DNA of 64,000 bases, from the NCBI RefSeq assembly GCF_041146395.1, contig NC_090984.1, forward strand, positions 84,951,114 to 85,015,113, given 5' to 3'. Below the pieces are notes generated by a model. It saw nothing but the letters and a program-made list of their open reading frames with translations. It made no database searches and was not told where the DNA came from. This DNA is from Eulemur rufifrons (taxonomy: Eukaryota > Chordata > Mammalia > Primates > Lemuridae). Position numbers and translations under genes: made by a program. Positions 47,801 through 58,214 of the stretch are shown piece after piece. Each line of letters starts with the position of its first letter. Within the stretch, counting starts at the first letter, position 1.

Positions 47801-49000
47801 GTAGAGAGTCCTTCCTTGCAAGGTTTGGAGGACTCGGTTCTTCAGTTAAGTGTCTTACACAGGCACAAACCTTAACCTAAATATAGAAGGCTAAAAAAGA
47901 ATCCTTCCATGGGAGGGATCCCTTAAATTAGCTCAGTTAATCTATTCATCTGTGTGTGCTGACTCGTGCCTAAACATTGGAGGCCAAATCCAAAAAAAGA
48001 AAAAGCAAGCCCATGGCTCAATACTAGGAAAGATGTAGAACAACTGAGTATAATCCCGGACAGAGACTGAATACCGCAGCAGGTCCATATTAGAAATGAG
48101 ATATGCTGGCTCCTGGTAATCATCCTCATTAATTAACCTCTCATTTTGGCTTTAAACATGCCTTTGGCAGATTCAGATTTCTCCATTTTTCACGGTTGTG
48201 CTCAGTTTTCAGATCATCTTGTGATCCTGGTTTCAAACTTCAGATAAGATCAGAAGTTCTAAAAAGGCGTTAACCATTCAATGCTTTTAGAATTTTCACT
48301 GTTTCTACCTTGCCAGGAAATTCCTAGGGCGTCCAGAAATACGTTAACTTCTTTGTCGTTTTACTAGATGGTCCAGGACGACAGCTCTGTAGGCCTTCAT
48401 CTCATAAAGGTAGTAAACAATTCTCAAGAAAATGTAGGGCTAAAGAGATTTAGACTCCAATTTCCAGAACTAAAATGGCAAAAGGGAACACAGCAGGATA
48501 CAAAGAGGTCCCCGCAGTCTAGAGCTTTGCATTATGCATTTCGCTTCCCACTGAAGCCAGAGATCCATTTTTATAGTCAGGTTTGTTGTTCCTGCTGAAA
48601 CATTGCACGTGCTCTGCCTGAATTCTGGCCATGTGTTTCCCTCATTTTGTTATTTCACTTGTTATCTACTGACTTCTCATTTCTCTGTGAAAGTCCGCCA
48701 GTAGAAAACACCCAAAGAAGAAAACCAGGATGGGAGACGGTGTTTGGAAGTGGTCCAGAGGTAGCGTTCTGTGTGTTAAGGGGGCTGTGGAACTGTCCTA
48801 GAAAAGCTTTTTTTGGATCCTAGCAGTTACACTACACTTTGTAGTGTTTGGGTAACCAATTTGGTCCTGGTGTTTTAAATTCTTTAATGGGGTGGATCTA
48901 TGTTTTTTACTGTCTTCAGAGAAATGAATTTTATGAATTCTATTTAAAGAGAACAAAGCAATAACAACCACCAAAAAACAGTTCCTATTACCCTAACTCC
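44840..49000. other. Unique sequence, 4.2 kb without clear repeats
   Basis: No transposon or gene recognised. GC-rich patches occur at 46200-46400. The rest is balanced or AT-rich. Open frames are at most 78 codons and carry no domain. Low repeat content over this length is unusual for primate DNA and is mentioned in the findings. Confidence 0.5.
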
Positions 49001-49040
49001 TCCACTCACATAGTATTCTAATGTGGTTTATTCCTGAAAC

Positions 49041-49137
49041 TGACTCATTCAGCTTTTCTCCTGGAAGTTGTCAGTTTGTACGCCTGGTTAATGGAGAAAA
49101 TCCGTGCACTGCCCAGGGTGCACAATGCCATGACTCA
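49041..49137. promoter_or_regulatory. Paired AP-1 sites
   Basis: Two perfect AP-1 heptamers TGACTCA stand at 49041-49047 and 49131-49137, each followed by 'ttc'. The second is directly followed by 'ttcctgg', so 'cattcc' (TEAD-type core) overlaps it. AP-1 and TEAD co-occupy many mammalian enhancers. Motif evidence only. Confidence 0.35.
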
Positions 49138-49565
49138 TTCCTGGCATTTCGGAGGCTTTGTAATGGAAATCGTAGTTCCAAGCTACAGTTCTTACCGAGT
49201 GGATATGTGAATATTAATGAAACAAAGCAAAAGTCTTGAGGCTCCTACATAACTCTCACTATAGCTTCAGTGTCTGCTTGATGAAATGAAGATTTTTGTG
49301 GGGCGGATTGTTTCTCTCCATAACCCATGCATGCTGGAATACCACAATATTGTTTTAATTACTCTTATAAAGCACAGTAAAATATTTGGCTTTGGTGAAA
49401 GGAGGAAATTCTCTCATTTGTTGGAACTGTTTGGTTCAAAAGGCATTTTTGTCTACTGAATTAGTCTCCTGGGGTTTACACTAGTATCTGAATGCTTTTT
49501 AAATAGTCTCTAATGTCCTTAGCCAATTCTCATTTATTCTATCTGTCTATCCATCGATCAACCAT

Positions 49566-49626
49566 AGGGGAAAGGAAAGGTATTTCTTTTTATTTCGTTT
49601 AGAAAAGAAATACCTTTCTTTTGCAT
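49566..49626. repeat. Perfect 16-bp stem-loop with extended lower stem
   Basis: 'gaaaggtatttctttt' (49575-49590) pairs exactly with 49603-49618 around a 12-nt loop 'tatttcgtttag'. Partial pairing continues below the stem ('aggggaaa' against 'ttgcatccct'). The size resembles a small MITE or a pre-miRNA-like hairpin. I recognise no family. The upper-stem sequence is AT-rich. Confidence 0.85.
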
Positions 49627-50092
49627 CCCTAGGTTCATGGCTGAGGCTCCTATAACGAAAGAGATTTTAACAAGATAAAAGCATACAAACTTATTTAAAT
49701 ATAAGTTTTTCATGGTATGAGAACCTTCATAAAATGAAGACCGAAAGAAACAGGGAAACTTGTGTATTTTTATGCTTAGTTTGGATGAAGAGTAGACAGT
49801 CATGCAGAAGTTTTGTTGGAGGACAGAAGAGTATGATCTAATGGAAATAAACTGAGGTGGGGGGAACTTAGCAAGGCCTCTTTGTTCAGATTCTTCTTGG
49901 CATCTGTGTCTTTGAGAATAAGGATGTTCCTTTCCACCAGGTATAGGGAGGGAACCTCTGGAATGAAGGTTTTATGATCTGATTCAGGACAGAAGGGCCA
50001 GGAGAAGGTGAAAGTGATCTTCCTGCTTCTGCTGTTTTCTCAAATGCCAGCGGGCCATATTTTGTGCCATCACTATCTCTCATTGTATGTAT

Positions 50093-50117
50093 GGGGGCGG
50101 GGGGTGAGGGGGTGGGG
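50093..50117 (+). other. G-quadruplex motif
   Basis: Four G-tracts of 5, 6, 5 and 4 bases with loops of 1, 3 and 1 nt, followed immediately by an 'atatatata' stretch. Confidence 0.75.
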
Positions 50118-51591
50118 CGGAATATATATATGGTCTATTGGGAGTGCATGAACAATTGAAACCCTGGATAATCCCAACCTTTTATGTAACCTTCTTCTTG
50201 ACCCAACCTTGTTTCCAAACTTCATTCAAATGTCATTCCCCTTTCTTTGTGCTATGTAAGATTTAAAAATAGTAAATAGCCAAGAGATAGCAGAAAGAAG
50301 TAGGGAAAACAAGGAAGACAGATAGTTCAAATGCTTGGTTTTTGTATCAGACTGGTGGGACTCTGGGGAAACTCACAGATAAGCTAGTTCCTTATGGCTT
50401 TTGGTGAGTAGGGCTAAAGGTCAAATATTTTAAAGTTGGTTTTGGTGATTCTTATGTGTCTATAATCAATTGGACCAGGAATATTTTGGAGTTTCTAATT
50501 GGTAAGTAGATATTTAGAAGATACTTTTAGCAAAAGAAGAGAATGAGCAATATCCCTTATAACTCGGCCACTTTATTCTGATCCTGTCTTCTCTAACAAT
50601 AGCTCCCCGCTACGTGCTCTTAAACACAAGTGCTAATATGAGAAATGAATTCTATGAAAAACAGTGTAATCTTTTCTAAAGCACTAAAAATACCAATCTG
50701 CAACCAAGAATGTTTAAGCACTTTCTTCCCTGTCTGGATGAGGCAGGATGCCAGGCAAAGACCAGATCTGAGTGGTCACCCTGAGACCTGCATGGGAGTG
50801 TAGTCTTAGCATATAGGAGTAAAGATCTTTAGACAAGGACATTCAAAGTGAATGCCTGTCATCACACCAGTGCTAAGTCTTCAGATGCACAAACCATTGT
50901 TTTCCTTGTCATTCTTTAGAAGTGACTGGTGATGGAAGAGTATTATGTGTATTTTTTCATATGAGGAAACTGAGGCACAAGAGACCTAGATCCTAGTGCT
51001 GAGTCCCTGAGGTCCTCTCTGCAGTTGGGAGACAACTCTGAACCAAACCCTTTTGTGTCCCTGGTTTCTACACAGTAACCCTCCCATCTGCTTATCCTTA
51101 TCAAGTCTGTTTTAAAACGTGTATGGAGTTATACTTCTGTTTGAGTGTCTTCAAGATATGATGAGAGGATTCTGTCTGGGTCTAAGATAGGACATGATCG
51201 GATAGTGACCTGGAGGATTTGGAAGCACAATGACTGTGGGACAGGTGTGTGTATCCAGAGAAGATGCAGCGTGGGTTCAAAGCCCCACTGGGGCCACATT
51301 CTCTTATCTTGAGAGCATAGGTGGCTCATGCCCAAGCCCCCTCACCCCATTCATTCTCTTGTGTCTGCTGGGAAATCTCTCAGGCTTGTCTGATGTCACT
51401 GTGTGTTTCTTTACACAGAAATCTTTTCTTAGGCTTCATGTAGTTGTAGAATAAGAACCACACAAGTGAAAAGTAACAGCATCAGTTTTAATACAACTGC
51501 CAGATTTTTCTGTTTGAAAGAAAAAAGTTACTTCTAGAAAATAAAGCTATTATGACAATGCATGGTGAATTGGACCGTAATTGCCACTCAT

Positions 51592-51624
51592 TTTTTAATG
51601 CATCTTCCCTGGATGCATTAAAAA
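51592..51624. repeat. Perfect 13-bp stem-loop
   Basis: 'tttttaatgcatc' (51592-51604), 7-nt loop 'ttccctg', exact reverse complement (51612-51624). Pairing extends with small bulges to 'aattgccac' on the left and 'tggtaatt' on the right, giving a stem of roughly 25 bp. A 'ggtaatt' word is repeated three times just downstream. Confidence 0.85.
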
Positions 51625-53640
51625 TGTGGTAATTGGTAATTGCCAATGTGGTAATTTTTAGATCTGTGACTGAGAGACTTGGATTGTGTATGTTTCTGGA
51701 CTGGGAGCAAAGATAATGTGTAGGGTTGTCATGTGAGTATTGGGGCTTTTTGTTTTCCCCGAATGATTACTTTTGGATATGGTTATTTTAAGGGAAAATT
51801 AAATAAATTTAAGTTACTTAAATTTAGCCACATTTATTAAGTATCCTTTTCTGGAAAATTGAAAAATGACTGTTAGTCAAAACAAGATCCAGAAACTTCC
51901 ATCTCAGTATGTTCTTTGGTTTATAATGTTAAGGTTTTAAGTAACCAGCATCACTGAGAGTTAAGAAAGCAGTTTGTATTTTTTGTTTCTTTCTTTTTTT
52001 TTTTAACTTCAGAAGCTTGTTGCCATGTAGAGTAAAAGAAACCTCATGCTATTAATCTTCTCGGAGGACACTGCCAGTAAGAGTGTTGTTATTGCTAGAT
52101 AATCATAATGGTATGTTCTGTAGCCTCTTCTCCCCTCGCCCGACACACCCAATCCACTCACGCCCCGCCAGTGGAGCCAGAGAGAGAAGAATAAAGCCAC
52201 GTCTTATTTGCTTTCAGAATTTGATTCTGTATTGCTTTGGAGACATGCTGGGATTTGCTCTTAAACTATTATTAAATTTCTAATGTCCGTCAAGATTTAG
52301 ATTCCTTTGTAGGAGGAACCAAGCGAACGTTAAGTGAAACTGTCAGGCTGCACCGTGCAGACCTCCCTTCCAGAGAGCGTCGGCTCAGCCTCAGCAGCAA
52401 GAGGAGGACAGTGGGCACCGGCTGCTGGGGCCCCCTGCGTGTTGCTCCAACACCACCAGCCTCAGTTTCCTCGCCGCTTGCCGGTCACGCTTGTTTTGAA
52501 ATTGACATGGGAAAATATTTGGAAAGACATTTTGCAAACTTTAAAAAAAAAAAAAAAAGTACTCCACAGATGATAGATATTAGAAACTAAATCAGAGGTT
52601 GAGTCGAGGTAAACGTAATTATGTATGTGTCTATGTTGATCTTTATGTTCAGGGGACACTGATAATTGTAGAAAGGTCTTAATTTTAATTAGTTCTTTGA
52701 TGGAGCCCCAGATGAAAAATATTTAGGGAGACAAGTTTAACAGAGTTTAAGTTTAAGTGGAGTAAGAATTGGAATTCTCCCAAAAGACAAGTGGTAGAAG
52801 TAAGCTATGACAGACCACTGCTCCAGAGGATGGAGAGATTTATGACTGCTTCAATGTCCCACTTTAAGAGGAAATGCAGACCTATTGAAGAGAGACCACA
52901 AAATAATTATGCTATCATAACACGCAGTGTATGGTTACAGGACTGGCCTTACAGAGTGTCAGGATGAATATTATGAACATATGTCGGAGGTGGATATTTC
53001 CTTAAAGGAGTCTGTGGTTCAGGAATCTCTGCATGAGGAAGAGGCCCTGTTCTCATCGCACAGTATGGCCTTTAATGTTCAGGGCCATGGGGAGTCTGCT
53101 GCACGCATGGAAGAATCTTGATGCATGGGTCTATAGGGGAAAAGTCTGTAAGTCATTCTTATTCCCATGATACGAAAAGCAGCAGAAGTAGCCAGGGCTT
53201 GCTCAGTGCCATGTTGGCCTCCTGTGTCTCCCATTTCATTCCATTTTCTCTCCTCTGTGGCCTTCCTGTCTTCCCAGGCCATGCCTATATGGGAGGGAAT
53301 CACAGAAAAATAATAATAATATTGTCATGTGGTTTCCCTGAGGCTGTTGAGCACCCGTACCTACGGGAGCCATGTGACAGACGTACCACCCTAGCTGGGT
53401 CCCAAACTTGCAACCAGAGCACCCCTCCTTGGGCACATCCCATCAAAGGCTCACTTTGTGAATTTCTCTGACATTTTCCAGTTCCTGACAGCCGTGTTGA
53501 TAATAATGCTCGCTGATCATTGGCTGTACTGTGTTTTAAGCATTTATATATGCATACCTCAACTTGTTCCAAAAAGTATTTAAGAGGGAGTTTCTGAGAC
53601 ATAATCAAATCTCCAAGATGTTCTGCTCTGGATCTGCACT

Positions 53641-53671
53641 CTTTTTTATTTTTATTTTTTAAATAAAAAAG
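53641..53671. repeat. AT-rich 11-bp stem-loop
   Basis: 'cttttttattt' (53641-53651) and its exact reverse complement (53661-53671) around a 9-nt T-rich loop. It is low in complexity, so this may simply be an A/T tract. Confidence 0.7.
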
Positions 53672-54527
53672 ATAATGCAATGGAGGATAAATAGGTACCA
53701 AATTAAAGCATAAAAGGAAATAACATGAGACCAAATTCCCACACTGACGACATAGGCCAGCCCTGTTTTTCATGCGTTCAGTGACTTATGTTTAAGCAAT
53801 GCTGTGTGTAGTAGGCCTGTGGGAAAGAAAGGAAATGAATGAGCAAGGATAAACTGGTTTCGGTGTTGCTGGCACCTGGATGAGGAACCCTGTGTTCTCT
53901 GCAGCCAGTGTATTGTTTTCTTCCCTTGCCAGCTGCCATGCAGTGCCACCATGCTGTACTGCCAGAAGGGGGCCCTCCCTGGGAAACTGTGTACCCTGCG
54001 ACCGCCCTGCCTGGTTCTTGAGGGACAGAATGTGCACTGGTGCTCTGCCCTTCATGGGCATGGGTTCCATTATCTACAAGTCTGCAGGACACCAAGGGAG
54101 GGCTGTGATCTCTCCAAGTCACGGAGCCATTTCCTTTCCAGGTACCCCTGAAGGGGATGCCATAGCAGGTAGACGGCATCTGATTCCAGGATAATCCTTA
54201 TAGGGATGGCTGAAAACACAGGCACAAGTAATTGTGAGGTAGGATCTGAGGCACAGGACCATGCCAGGGTTCAGGAAGAGTCATAAAAACCCCTGTTTCT
54301 GTCTCAGAAGACCCAAGGGGATGGTAGTGATACCGGAAGCCCAACACAATCACACAGGATTCCTAAGTTCTTTACTAAAAGAGCTAGTTCCAAGAAAGGT
54401 TGAGGAAGAGTGCTGATCATAAAACTAGGAATCCAGAATGACCGTTTCTCTGCCAAATTTATAACCTTCCGTGATTCTGCATGGAGAATCACTTCTCAAC
54501 TTGATTTATCTCTACATCACAGCCCGC

Positions 54528-54560
<33 letters not shown>

Positions 54561-54568
54561 ACATACAC
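54528..54568. repeat. (CA)n microsatellite
   Basis: About 14 uninterrupted CA units, then imperfect 'catacacacatacac'. Length-polymorphic in most mammals. Confidence 0.95.
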
Positions 54569-54579
54569 TCATCCTCTTC

Positions 54580-55440
54580 CTAACAGAGCTCCAGAAACAC
54601 TCATCTAGCACCATCTTTTTAATCAGAAAATTCAGATTCCTTTCTGAGGGTTGCCTATTTCATGAAGGAGGAGGAGAAGGTGACACAGGAGTCTTTTTGA
54701 AAGGATTAAGTAATCATTTGAACCACAAAGAAACCAACTTATTATTCTTCAAGGCAAAAGGCTTTTTCAAGTCAGTTGATTGAAGGCTAAATTGTTCTAC
54801 ACAGAATGGGAGACAGATCGTCCAATAGACCCAGGTGGGCACAGTCTTTTAGTGAGTGCCGGATATATCTGTATGGGATCCCAGAAACCAGAAGATTCAC
54901 AGGAAAGGGAGTTTTCAAGCCCCATCATTTCAAACTCCTAGCAAAATATTGGCATGGAAAAGAGTTTTCCAAAGTCAACCCATTATTGGCTCAGATATTA
55001 ATAGAAAATCAGGAGTCAAGAAAAGGAAGAAGGTAGAGATTTTAAAGCCAGGCCTGGTTTTAATTTATTTGTGGTTATTCTAGCTAGTAAGTGAAACACA
55101 CTCTCCCCCTCCCGTGCCCTGTCCCAGCCATAAATTGCTCACCCATCAGAGAGGAGTTTGTTAACTTTTTTTAAAGGTGCCACCTTTAGGTCATTAAGTT
55201 AGCAAATTAACTTGACATTCCTAGAAAAGCTCCGTGCTTGTGCCAGTAAATATTTACCAAGTTAGTGACATTTCAGATGGCACCCCAAAATCGCTGGTCC
55301 ACTTCCAAAGGGTGAGCAGTTTACTTTCAGGAAATGGATTACTCACTTGTGGAATGAGACCAACACCCAGGCTACTCAGTTTCAACACACTTTAAAATGT
55401 AAAAGAGAACTTTCCTGCCTCAAACTTTAAAATTTTTTCC
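54580..55440. other. Unique sequence
   Basis: No gene or repeat recognised. It ends in 'aaattttttccag', a splice-acceptor-like string directly before the GC-rich patch. Confidence 0.45.
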
Positions 55441-55442
55441 AG

Positions 55443-56012
55443 ATGGACAGAGAGGGGCGAGCGCCTCGTGGCACCCAGTGGGGCTTAGTCCAGGGGCTGC
55501 GCACATCCAGCTGCCCCCACCCCAGAGCACGGCGACGGTGGTTACTGCTCGTGGCAGGTGCTGAGAAGAGGCATCCCCGAGTGCCTGCCTCATGTCCACG
55601 TACCAAACACCCACAAGAAGCGGGAGATCGCTGGAAGGGCCAGAGCGTGCTTAGCCCTCAGTTGCCTGTGCTGGTTTCGCTTCTCAGCTGCAGCTGTCCA
55701 CAGCTGTCTGGGAGGTGCGACGGGGCCCGGGAGGCGGCAGCAGCAGTGGTGGCGAGGTGGTGGCGTGGTTTTTACTCTTCCAGACCTGGACCTTTGCCCT
55801 GGTGCCAGAGCAGGCAGGCAGCAGGCCCGCTCTGCGCAGGTTTTGACTTGGGGGTTAAGCTGTGTCCCCCAGAGAGGGACCCTGGGGTGGAGGCAGCTGA
55901 GCACAGTCCACTGTTAGGTTCTGAGTACCAGGTTTTCATGGAGGCATTAAGTGAGCCCAGAGCAGGCCTGGCCAGGAGGCTGCTGCAGGGGCTTAGAAAT
56001 CACGTTACCTAA
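55443..56012 (+). other. GC- and CpG-rich patch with a 189-codon open frame
   Basis: A local rise in G+C and CpG within an AT-leaning region. The plus strand is open for 189 codons from an ATG at 55443, and shorter frames (119 codons plus, 104 codons minus) overlap it. The predicted peptide is rich in Arg, Pro, Ala and Gly, has no signal peptide, membrane segment or domain that I recognise, and resembles random GC-rich translation. The preceding 'ttttttccag' is acceptor-like, so a non-coding or lineage-specific exon is conceivable, but no matching donor or promoter stands out. I treat it as a CpG-rich patch rather than a gene. Confidence 0.35.
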
Positions 56013-56094
56013 TGATTATTAGAAAAACTGATGATTTTTAGCCTGAAAAAAGATTTAGGGGGATGGCTATCTTGTGAAAGGAGGAATAGATTTT

Positions 56095-56605
56095 TCTGTA
56101 TCTCTTTATTGTGGTAAAATATATAAACATAAAATTCACCATTTTGACTATTTTTCAGTGTTAACTTCTGCGACATTAATTACATTCACAATGTTGTTTG
56201 ACCATCACCACTATCCATTTCTGGAACTTTACCATCATCCCAAAGAGAAACTCTATACTCATTAAACAATAGCTCCCCACTCTCCCTGCAGCCCCTGGCA
56301 ACCACCATTCTACTTTCTGACTCTCTGAATCTGACTACTCTAGGTACTTCACACAAGTGGAAAATACACAGTATTTGTCCTTTTGTGTCTGGCTTAATTC
56401 ACTCAGCATAATGTCCTCAAGGTTCATCCATGTTGTAGCATGTGTCAGAATTTCCTTCCTTGTTAAGGCTGAATAATATTCCATTGTATGCATGTACCAC
56501 ATTTTGTTTATCCATTCATCTGTTGATGGACATTGGGGTTGCTTCCACATTATGGCTATTGTGAATAGTGCTGCTGTGACCACTGGTGTGCTAGTATTTG
56601 TTTGT
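56095..56605 (-). mobile_element. L1M-type LINE-1 3' end
   Basis: Reverse-oriented L1 of the same class as the copy at 6.9-8.3 kb. It begins 'ctctttattgtggtaaaata', continues 'accatcaccactatccattt', 'tctgactactctaggtactt', 'ttcactcagcataatgtcct' and ends in ORF2 near 'aatagtgctgctgtgacc'. It is 5'-truncated to about 0.5 kb. Confidence 0.92.
56335..56583 (-). pseudogene. L1 ORF2 C-terminal remnant
   Basis: An 82-codon minus-strand frame matches the last residues of L1 ORF2 protein, including 'AALFTIAIMWKQPQCP', 'INKMWYMHTMEYYSAL', 'ATTWMNLEDIMLSELSQTQ'. It lies in the extreme C-terminus and holds no enzymatic domain. It is well preserved compared with the L2 remnants, in line with a younger age. 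Confidence 0.85.
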
Positions 56606-56609
56606 AGAT

Positions 56610-57390
56610 TTATTTGTGGCTTCAGAAAACCTGACCTTAATTGAATGGGTAGAAGTTGCAGAGAGGCTGATTATGGCGTCAGTAAGCCCAGCTCTCTTTG
56701 GTGGTAGAAGGGTCCCCTGTGGCTGGGAGTGGCTCAGCCCAGGTGACCCACAGGGGACAATTGGGTGGTGGTGACACTCACAAGAAGTAGAGAGAAGACC
56801 AGAAAAATCTCTGTGGCCCCTTCCATCTCCAGAATCCTGTGATTCTCAGGCAGATGAGGTATGCATCCTAAAGGCAACATCTGGAGAAAAAGAAAGTGGT
56901 GTCAGATCAACCTCGGTTTCCTGAGAGAGAAAAGAATTATCTACGAGTCAGGAGAGGTGACTTTGCTAAACTCTCTGTGGCCTGGACTTGAGATCAGAAG
57001 CTGGTGCTGCTGTGAAGCTCAAACAAAGGTTCTGTGTAGTCCTGGGGAGAGCTTTTCAGAGCTCCATAGAAAGCTTTCTTGCCCTCTAGCATCCTGGGGG
57101 GAGGGTGTGAGTCCAGCTTCCTCGGCACAATTCCCTCCTGTCTGCCCTGAGAGGAGGATGCCCCCTAGGAGGACTGAAGCCAGGCTCCATGCAGGTTAGG
57201 CTGAGTGCGGGTTGGGGGCTGCGAGGGTGGACAATGCTGGATTCGGGGGTTTCAGGAGTGAATGTCAGCTGAGGTGGGGATGCCCTGGGCTCCAACACAG
57301 TTAGCTTCATTCTGCTACAGTTGGGAGTTTTCTTATCATTAGTCGGGAAGGCCTAGCCAGAGAATTCCAGTATTCCAGAGCGAGTTTAAT
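56610..57390. other. Unique sequence
   Basis: No repeat recognised. A 112-codon plus frame at 56861-57199 has no domain. Confidence 0.45.
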
Positions 57391-57394
57391 TGTG

Positions 57395-58060
57395 GGTGAT
57401 TTCATTCTGCCCTTTTTATGTCGAAGCCAGGAGCTTGCGTCATGTAACAGTGAATTCAGGGAGATTTTTATTTGCATGTGAATCATAGCTTTTCCAGCTG
57501 AATGTCACTTACTTGGAATTTTTGTCTGATTTTGTTTTTGTTTTTGTCTCTTGGTGTTTTTCCATCAGGCTCTTTGGCTAACCAGAAAAAAAAAAAAATT
57601 AGAGGAAGGGCTCAATCTTACTGAAGCAGGGTTTGAGTTGGCAACTCAAAAGGAGAGTATTATGAATGTGAAAAAAAGAAAACGGATGCTTTATTTTGCT
57701 TTGAGGGAGGGACCGAAGCCAAGTGAAATTGAGAGCTCTAATTTGGGAATAGTGTTATTACAGGTCATTGGGAGTTGGTTACGCGCTAAATTGGGAGGCC
57801 AGTCACATGAGGACGCAGCAAAGGCGGATCACATGGCCAACGGTTGCGGCTCTTTTACGATGAAATTTTATTTTATTTACTACATGACTGAAATGTACTT
57901 ATGTCACGTTGAGAAACCAGGTCGCCTTATTGGCTGGTAATCGCTCTCTGTCCTGGCCCATCAGTTGTTTTATAAACGAGCCAGTTCTTCCAATAAACGT
58001 GCTTTCCGGGCTTTATTTAGGCACTGGAATCTGTTCTGTGATTAGTGGAGCTGGCCATGT
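57395..58060. promoter_or_regulatory. Candidate conserved enhancer-like element
   Basis: A repeat-free segment dense in exact transcription-factor words. These are a perfect POU octamer ATTTGCAT (57470-57477), 'tgcgtcatg' (57436-57444), E-boxes 'tcacatg' and 'cacatgg' (about 57803 and 57832), an inverted CCAAT 'attggct' (57929-57935), 'ttttataaacg' (HOX13/CDX/FOX-like, about 57968), and 'ccaataaacg'. CpGs are retained more than in the neighbourhood. A 129-codon frame at 57551-57940 has no domain. Together this looks like a developmental enhancer or an unannotated promoter, but conservation was not tested. Confidence 0.4.
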
Positions 58061-58185
58061 GATACAGGTTGTATGCCTGTCCTTCACCTTCACCTTTGTG
58101 TCTTAGTCCAGGGGCTTCCTTTTCCTCCAAAGGCTCTACCCATTATAGACACCAAGATCAAGGCATTCAGATAATTTTAAAAGGG

Positions 58186-58210
58186 GTGTGTGTGTGTGTG
58201 TGTGTGTATA
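58186..58210. repeat. (GT)n microsatellite
   Basis: About eleven uninterrupted GT units ending in 'tata'. Confidence 0.93.
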
Positions 58211-58214
58211 AAGA

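Larger units (their letters stand above)
50120..54520. other. Unique sequence with two AT-rich hairpins
   Basis: No gene recognised. A weak reversed MIR core lies at about 50930-51010 ('catatgaggaaactgaggca'). A 16-A run is at 52543-52558. Hairpins at 51592-51624 and 53641-53671 are listed separately. Overlapping frames around 53.3-54.2 kb (up to 157 codons, both strands) have no domain and no coding bias I can see; an unrecognised lineage-specific LTR there cannot be excluded. Confidence 0.45.

Noticed and set aside
53951..53985. CTCF site in 'gccagaagggggccct'
   Set aside because: Resembles the CTCF core but differs at two usually constrained positions; not strong enough to list.
53300..54195. 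Overlapping frames of 92-157 codons on both strands as genes
   Set aside because: They shadow one another, have no recognisable domain, and no promoter or splice context stands out. An unknown LTR is possible but could not be supported.
55443..56012. A 189-codon plus-strand frame as a protein-coding gene
   Set aside because: No domain, signal or family resemblance; overlapping frames on both strands; Arg/Pro/Ala/Gly-rich composition is expected from GC-rich DNA. Kept only as a CpG-rich patch.
57551..57940. A 129-codon plus frame as a gene
   Set aside because: Starts beside an A-run, has no domain and no support; the segment looks more like regulatory DNA.
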